The notes below the pieces were generated by a model. That model was not told the DNA's origin. It searched no databases and saw nothing but the letters and a program-made list of their open reading frames with translations. This document shows positions 59,153 through 64,000 of a DNA stretch of 64,000 nt, in pieces. How positions within the stretch are numbered: the stretch's first letter is position 1; the number at the start of each line of letters is the position of its first letter. The stretch comes from Salvator merianae (Eukaryota; Chordata; Lepidosauria; Squamata; Teiidae). The position numbers and the translations under genes were made by a program. The DNA is taken from positions 29,791,289-29,855,288 of the forward strand of contig QVOM02000101.1 of assembly GCA_003586115.2 (NCBI GenBank). The letters are read 5' to 3'.

Positions 59153-61422
59153 TCACTCATCCCCCAAAGGCAGCTCGGGAAAGTCCAGCAGGGGCAGGTT
59201 GACCTTTAGGAAGGTGAGCTGCTGCACAAGTGCGCTGCCCGTGCGAGAGCGATGAGATGTCAACACGTCACCAGCCATGGAGAACACCCTCTCGCTCTGC
59301 ACAGATGTCGGTAGAGCTGACAGGTACCTCCGGGCAACAGCTTCCAAATCCGGCCAGTTTTGGCGATGCTTCACCCAAAACTCGGATGGCACCATGTCCA
59401 CGTCTGCCGCTTCCCCTGAAAGATACTGCAGAACGGACTGCTCAGCACAATCAACGGAAGCTGACCTCTGCCGTCTCGTGGGAAGGTCAGAGATGCCAAA
59501 AATGTCAGACTCTGTGTCGGACAGTGTGTCGTCTGGGCACTCATCCTGACCTGCCTTTGAAACCACGCTGCTGGGCCGACCGCTACCACTAGGAGCAGGG
59601 GAACTTCTGCCACTGGAAGCGGGGGACGCACTGCTAGCAGACGCTCCTCCACTGTGCCCTGCCTGGGCCCCACTCTCTGTGTCTGGACTCTCCTCACTGC
59701 CTGGACCAGGCAATCTCTCCACCGAGGGAGCTGATCCTCTGGGACAGCTCCCTCCCAAACCCTTGGGTCCAGAAGGCTGGCCAAAATGGAGGCAGGCTTC
59801 TGTCGCAAGGGCTCAATCAGTCTCCTCTCAAGCCCAACCTGCAGCCAACTCGCCAAGGCCCGGCCAGCCTCAGTGTTCAGCTGCAGCCAAAGCCAAGCAA
59901 GGCGTTTGCCCAAGGCAATCGCGCTTGTCAGCGCAACGCTCAGCAGTGCTGTCTCAGAACTCATTTTCCTTGTCAGTTGATCGAAGAACCGGAGAACCTT
60001 GACAGCATCTGTGATCGTGCACCAGTTCTCTGGGGAGAGACTGCACTCCTCCACGTTATGCCTCATCGCGAGTGTGTGAAGGGCGGGCTCCTGCTCTAGA
60101 AGGCGCTGGAGCAGGAGGTACGTGGAGTTCCACTGGGTGGGAACGTCAGTAGGGATCTGATGTTCCGGCAGCTGCCGCTCCCTCTGGGCCTCTCTGAGCA
60201 GCCTCTACATGCTTACACTCCTGTGCAAATGGGAAGCGATCCTGCAGCACTTCTCCACAAGGGCTCCCATAGATGCGGTGGTGGAAGCTGCAGCGGGGCC
60301 CACACTCGTGGACGCAGGCCCAGGGAGTCCAAGAGCGTCCCTCACGACCAGGTGGAGAGTGTGAGACATACAGGTGATGCTCATAAACCCCGCCAAGCCG
60401 GCTGCCTTAACTATGTTTCTACCAGTGTCTGTGACCATGAAGCCATGGCAAAGGGTCAGTTCATGGCTCAACCAACTGTTCACCTGATGCTCCATGGCCT
60501 CAGACAGGTGTTCAGCAGTGTGGCTCGTGTCAAACTCCTCCACATGCAGCAAGGCCCAAAGGGGCTTAACTGCCTGTGAGGGAGCTTGAGAAGGCGCAGC
60601 AGCACTGGCCGAAACACCACCCTCTCTCTCCTCCACCCACCAGTGCACAGTGAGGGAGAGGAAGGAGCCATGCATTCCTGTGCCGCTGGTCCACAGATCG
60701 GCAGTGAAATGCACGACTGGGCAGGGATGGACGGCAGTGCGTGCCATTCTTACCTGCACCACCTCCCTGCAGGACTCGTACAGGGTGGGCATCACGCTCC
60801 TGCTGAACGTGGTGCGTGACGGTATTTTGTAGTCTGGGGCAAGCTCCTGGATCAGCCGGCGGAAGCCGATGTTCTCCACTACGGCGAGTGGCTGATCGTC
60901 GAGGGCGATCATCTCCACAATGAGCCGAGTCAAATGAGATCTACCTCGACGATCAGCCCAGGAGCCCCCAGCCTTCCGCAACCACTGCTCGGGTAGCTGT
61001 GTCTGCCGGGTGGCTGACACAGCCCTGCTACTCCCAGGCACGGGTGGCCTACTGCTGTCATCAGGGGACAGAACGGTAGGGTGCTGACTCCTCAGATGGG
61101 TCCACAACGCAGTGGTGCCAAGACGGTGGATGTTCTGCCCCCTGCTGACCCGTGCCTTGCCGTGCTTGCAGGCAGCATAGGTTGGAGCATCAGGGCAGAG
61201 CTCAAAATGACTCCACACTACGCTGCCCTCCGGGCTAACATGACGTGCCCACTTCGCTGCTGGAGATGGTTCTGCTGCTGCTGGCTCCTCCTGGGGACCA
61301 GAACCATCCCCCCCTCCAGCCCGGGGCCGAGAAGGACCAGGGCGAGGCTCCCGCTCCTTCTCGGTCTCAGGCTGTGAGGTCGCACTGGAACCTGGGACAG
61401 GTGGGGGAGGCCCAGCTGCCAT
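59153..61422 (-). pseudogene. hAT transposase, Ac-like, with BED zinc finger (damaged)
   Basis: Start chosen at ATG 61422 (context GCCATGG); the frame is open 24 bases further up but without an ATG. Order: Pro-rich N-terminus; BED finger at about residues 65-115 (VWSHFEL, YAACKHGKARVSRG, LWTHLRSQH); the LAVVENIGFRRLIQEL block; first catalytic Asp in FTADLWTSG (about 242); second Asp in FMVTDTGRN (about 332); CMSHTLHL with the CxxH pair; WNSTYLLLQRLL; and the C-terminal hAT dimerisation block YLSALPTSVQSERVFSMAGD, which holds the third acid. Full length would be about 756 codons, normal for the family. Damage: TAG at 60205-60207 (codon 406), a frameshift near 59690-59705, and the second Cys of the BED finger's Cys pair replaced by Gly. 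It would act in the nucleus on the TAGGGGTGTGCAC ends. Confidence 0.9.
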
Positions 61423-61519
61423 GGCAGCTGGAGCCGTCTCCACCACCCCCCCCCCTCTTCCCTTGCTGGAGGAACCTGCAATTCCTCAGCATGAAGGAGG
61501 GAGCTATGCTTCCCTGTCA

Positions 61520-61940
61520 CAGCGCCTTCCCTGTCCTTCGCCTTGATTTCTCTGTTTCCGATGGCGCATGCCTCTCTTTCATTCCCCCCCCCCCCAGTCT
61601 GTCAGTGTGCGCATGTGACTGACAGACTAGGGGGAACGAGAGACAGCCAGCGGGAGAGGACGGAAATCAATGAAAGGAAGGGAATCCCTTCCTTTCATTG
61701 ATTTCCCTCCTCTCCTGCTCGCTGTCTCTCATTTCCCCTAGACTGTCAGCAACGTGCACTGACAGCCTAGAGGGATGAGACAGAGGCAAATTGCGAAGGT
61801 CCCGAAATGCATCGAAAATTGAGGGACCTTTGCAATTCGAATTTCGTGATCTTTGTTGCCCTTCGCATTTGATGCGAAGGGAACCAAATCATGAAATTCA
61901 ACGAAAATTCACATGGCACGAAACTTCGTGCACACCCCTA
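61520..61940 (-). repeat. Right subterminal region of the hAT element and likely transposase promoter side
   Basis: Inverted units with CTGTCAG, a C run (61585-61597), and GCGAAGGTCCC words, matching 36422-36640 read on the opposite strand. It ends in the 16-base inverted end. No clear TATA box before the transposase. Confidence 0.7.
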
Positions 61941-62867
61941 CATGCAATAAGTGGAGACATAGCCTTATGTGAATATCTATCCTTGCTCTGCCCTTACAAT
62001 GTTGTTTGTAAGTACTGTGTATTAGACTGTTAAAACTTATAATAAAACAATTAAAACAGAAACAAACAAAAATCATAAAAGGAGATGGGCTTTGTCTATG
62101 CCTACCAAAACAAAATGTTTTAATATTTCTGAATATAATGAAAGAACAAGTCTAGAAAATTTCATATATATGAATTTTTAGGAAGAATAAACAGGGGAAG
62201 ATTCAGTTTCCTATAGCTGTGTGAATGCAAGGGATAGCTTTATTTGACGCAAGGCATCCTCTCAAGATTATAGGTTCTGCAGATAAGCCTTGTGAGAGAA
62301 GGTGATCCTATTTGCCTTTCAATATACAATAGTAATAATATAATAAAATGAATCTATTACAAATGACAAACTCCATTACTAAGTGAGGCTGGTAGAACAG
62401 AAGTAAAGTTCAGCTAGCTTTTTTTTTATCTTTTTATCTTTGGTAATTGAATGATATTTCTTCTCATCAGTGTAGTTGATTATGTATACAAATGAAAACA
62501 ATGTTTTCTGTTTTCTGTAGCCCTCTCTTACATCAAATGTTTTGCATAAAAATAAGGAGCAAATGTAATACCTCAGACAGCACTGCTTCAAAACAAAAAA
62601 AACAAAAAAAAGGAAGAAAAAAGAAAGAAAGAGGGGAAAAGAATTGGTAAGTTTTAACTTGCTAAGAACATTAATCTTCAAAACACCAGCTTTTTTTTTT
62701 TTTCAAATGAACTGAAGTTAAGACACTGCACCAGCAAGAGCACCAAGGGCCTCCCTACCAAATGTTAGTGAGAAAATATGGGGGGCCCTGCTGTATACCA
62801 ATACTGCTAATATACTCATCCATGCAAGATAAAGCATGATCCAGAGCAGGAGGCTGTTGAGCTGTAT
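61941..62867. other. Intergenic DNA, nothing recognised
   Basis: AT-rich. Poly-T tract at about 62691-62703. The first 8 bases after the hAT element are CATGCAAT. Confidence 0.4.
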
Positions 62868-63215
62868 CTCTGGTACGGTAATACAAGGCTTAGTCTGGAA
62901 CTTGGAGGCATGCAGAAGGTGCACACCTCCATGTTCTGGTTTACAGGGGGACCCATTTTGACAGCATACCTTATTGTGTCATCAAAATGGGTTCTCCAGG
63001 GGTTTTCTTAGTTAGTTATTGTTCTTAGTTAATGTTCTCAGTGACCACCTCTAAAGTTTTGGGGCCAGTGCAGGAGCTGGGCTGGCACAGTGCAGTCCTG
63101 CAAGCAGTCCTGTTCCAAACTGAGCCTTGCCATGATCTGGACCAGAGGACCTCACATGATCCAGACCCATTGGTCTGAATCATGAAAAGTAAGAGCAGCA
63201 AGGTCCTTAGTCATA
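62868..63215 (+). repeat. Interspersed repeat 'family C', uninterrupted copy
   Basis: Aligns with 17365-17427 joined to 17610-17890, showing the site before a family A mini-element inserted there. Holds a small inverted pair, ACCCATTTTGACAG with the CAAAATGGGTT word (62950-62995). Non-coding. Confidence 0.5.
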
Positions 63216-64000
63216 TAAAACCCAGCAGATCTGAAGAAATTATTTTTCTTAAATCAGAAGGCAAAGGGTCTCTGCAATATCTTGTTCACTATGCAGTCTA
63301 TTTTTCCAAATAATCTCTCTCTTCCATTTCTTCTAGCACATGACTGGTCAAATTACCATTATCTTGGTGGTTCTGAATAAAAAATAATAAAAATAATCCT
63401 ATGAGAAGTAATGAGACTAACTGATGCCCATCTCTTTGCTAGAACGTAGGTTGATTCTGACACTATTTCCCTTGTTTTCTTTTTCTGAAACACTGGTCAC
63501 CTAAATCTGCCTCCAGGCTGCACTCTCTCCCCTCCAAAACATCTGTAATACTATACAAGAAAAATGGTATGAGAGATGTTGCAAGCATTAGTTCCTCCCC
63601 AATGCCCTGGGATTTTTTGTATGACTCTCGTACTACTGTAAGACACACTCAACATATTTTCATGCCAGCTATATGCTTGATTTCACTGCCTCACTTTTAG
63701 CATACCTTATCTGCAAACCAATTGACTATTCTTGTCTGGATTAAACTTAATTTTTGGTGCCTTCAGACCATCCTAAATAGCTCTCATACCTAACATTTGG
63801 AATTTTAGCTTTTTTCAGAACTAGGGAATAGAAGCAAATCCTCTACATGAGAGGAAATGGTCATGCAGAGATGTTTTTATGTCATGTACATAAACCTGAG
63901 ACTTGGTAGGAGCTGGGGGAAGGTCTGGGAACCCCAGGGAGATCACAGTAGGCGATGTGGCGATGTCAACACATAGCCCATGCAGCTCCACCCCTCCAGG
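63216..64000. other. Intergenic DNA, nothing recognised
   Basis: No recognised feature to the end of the window. Confidence 0.35.

Larger units (their letters stand above)
53931..61940. mobile_element. Large two-gene hAT element (about 8 kb)
   Basis: Ends are identical 16-base inverted repeats TAGGGGTGTGCACGAA. Inside are a plus-strand SANT-like gene (54929-57611) and a minus-strand hAT transposase (61422-59153), running towards each other. The left 600 bases match the short element 32302-33381 and the right 400 bases match 36422-37227, both of which have clean 8-bp duplications. The flanking 8-mers here, GTCCCTTC and CATGCAAT, do not match. Either the two ends come from different insertions, or a rearrangement or the assembly join at 55900 brought them together. 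Both genes are damaged, so this copy is not autonomous as assembled. Confidence 0.75.

Noticed and set aside
1..64000. tRNA, rRNA, CRISPR array or endogenous retrovirus
   Set aside because: Looked for cloverleaf-type boxes, long ribosomal blocks, evenly spaced repeats, and gag/pol/env or LTR signatures; none was visible. Absence by eye is not proof.

Overview
The window looks like 64 kb of AT-rich, gene-poor vertebrate chromosome, most likely from a squamate reptile (lizard or relative). The case rests on the repeat mix: L1, L2/CR1-type LINEs, an R4/Dong-like LINE with a restriction-like endonuclease tail, a Penelope-like element with a GIY-YIG remnant, and several hAT-type DNA transposons with short derivatives, all sitting together. 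No host protein-coding gene, tRNA, rRNA, CRISPR array or endogenous retrovirus could be supported. Almost every convincing open reading frame belongs to a transposable element.

Layout. 1-9.7 kb: mostly unremarkable intergenic DNA, a decayed hAT-type copy at 381-1220 and a weak 97-codon ORF at 8127-8420. 9.7-20.2 kb: a 90-bp tandem duplication, two of the three copies of a GC-rich non-autonomous DNA transposon family (10631-11285 and 12706-13403), and several inverted-repeat mini-elements. 20.3-22.5 kb: an L1 fragment inserted head-on into an older L1, with a 13-bp target duplication. 23-31.5 kb: microsatellites, a LINE fragment of the L2/CR1 type (29307-30390) and the third GC-rich copy (30749-31458). 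32-41 kb: three hAT derivatives with 8-bp target duplications (32302-33381, 36422-37227, 39940-40697), one of them splitting a LINE, plus an L1 ORF2 fragment. 41.9-53.5 kb: two R4-like LINE ends in opposite orientations, two types of L2/CR1-like LINE, and Penelope-like pieces nested in one of them.

The centrepiece is 53931-61940, an apparent 8-kb hAT element with identical 16-bp inverted ends (TAGGGGTGTGCACGAA). It carries two convergent genes. On the minus strand is an Ac-like hAT transposase with a BED finger, an in-frame stop and a frameshift. On the plus strand is a six-exon gene with a Myb/SANT-like domain, an acidic middle and a coiled-coil tail; it has one in-frame stop and one damaged splice donor. 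The left end matches one short hAT derivative in the window and the right end matches another, which ties both genes to one mobile family. The flanks at the two ends do not form a target duplication, and a single N flanked by a 638-bp near-perfect direct repeat lies inside the element, so part of its present arrangement may be an assembly join.

How the parts relate: the BED/hAT protein would be the enzyme acting on the TAGGG(A/G)TGTGCACGAA ends of the short elements. The SANT-like protein could be a DNA-binding partner, by analogy with the two-protein PIF/Harbinger elements; that role is inference.
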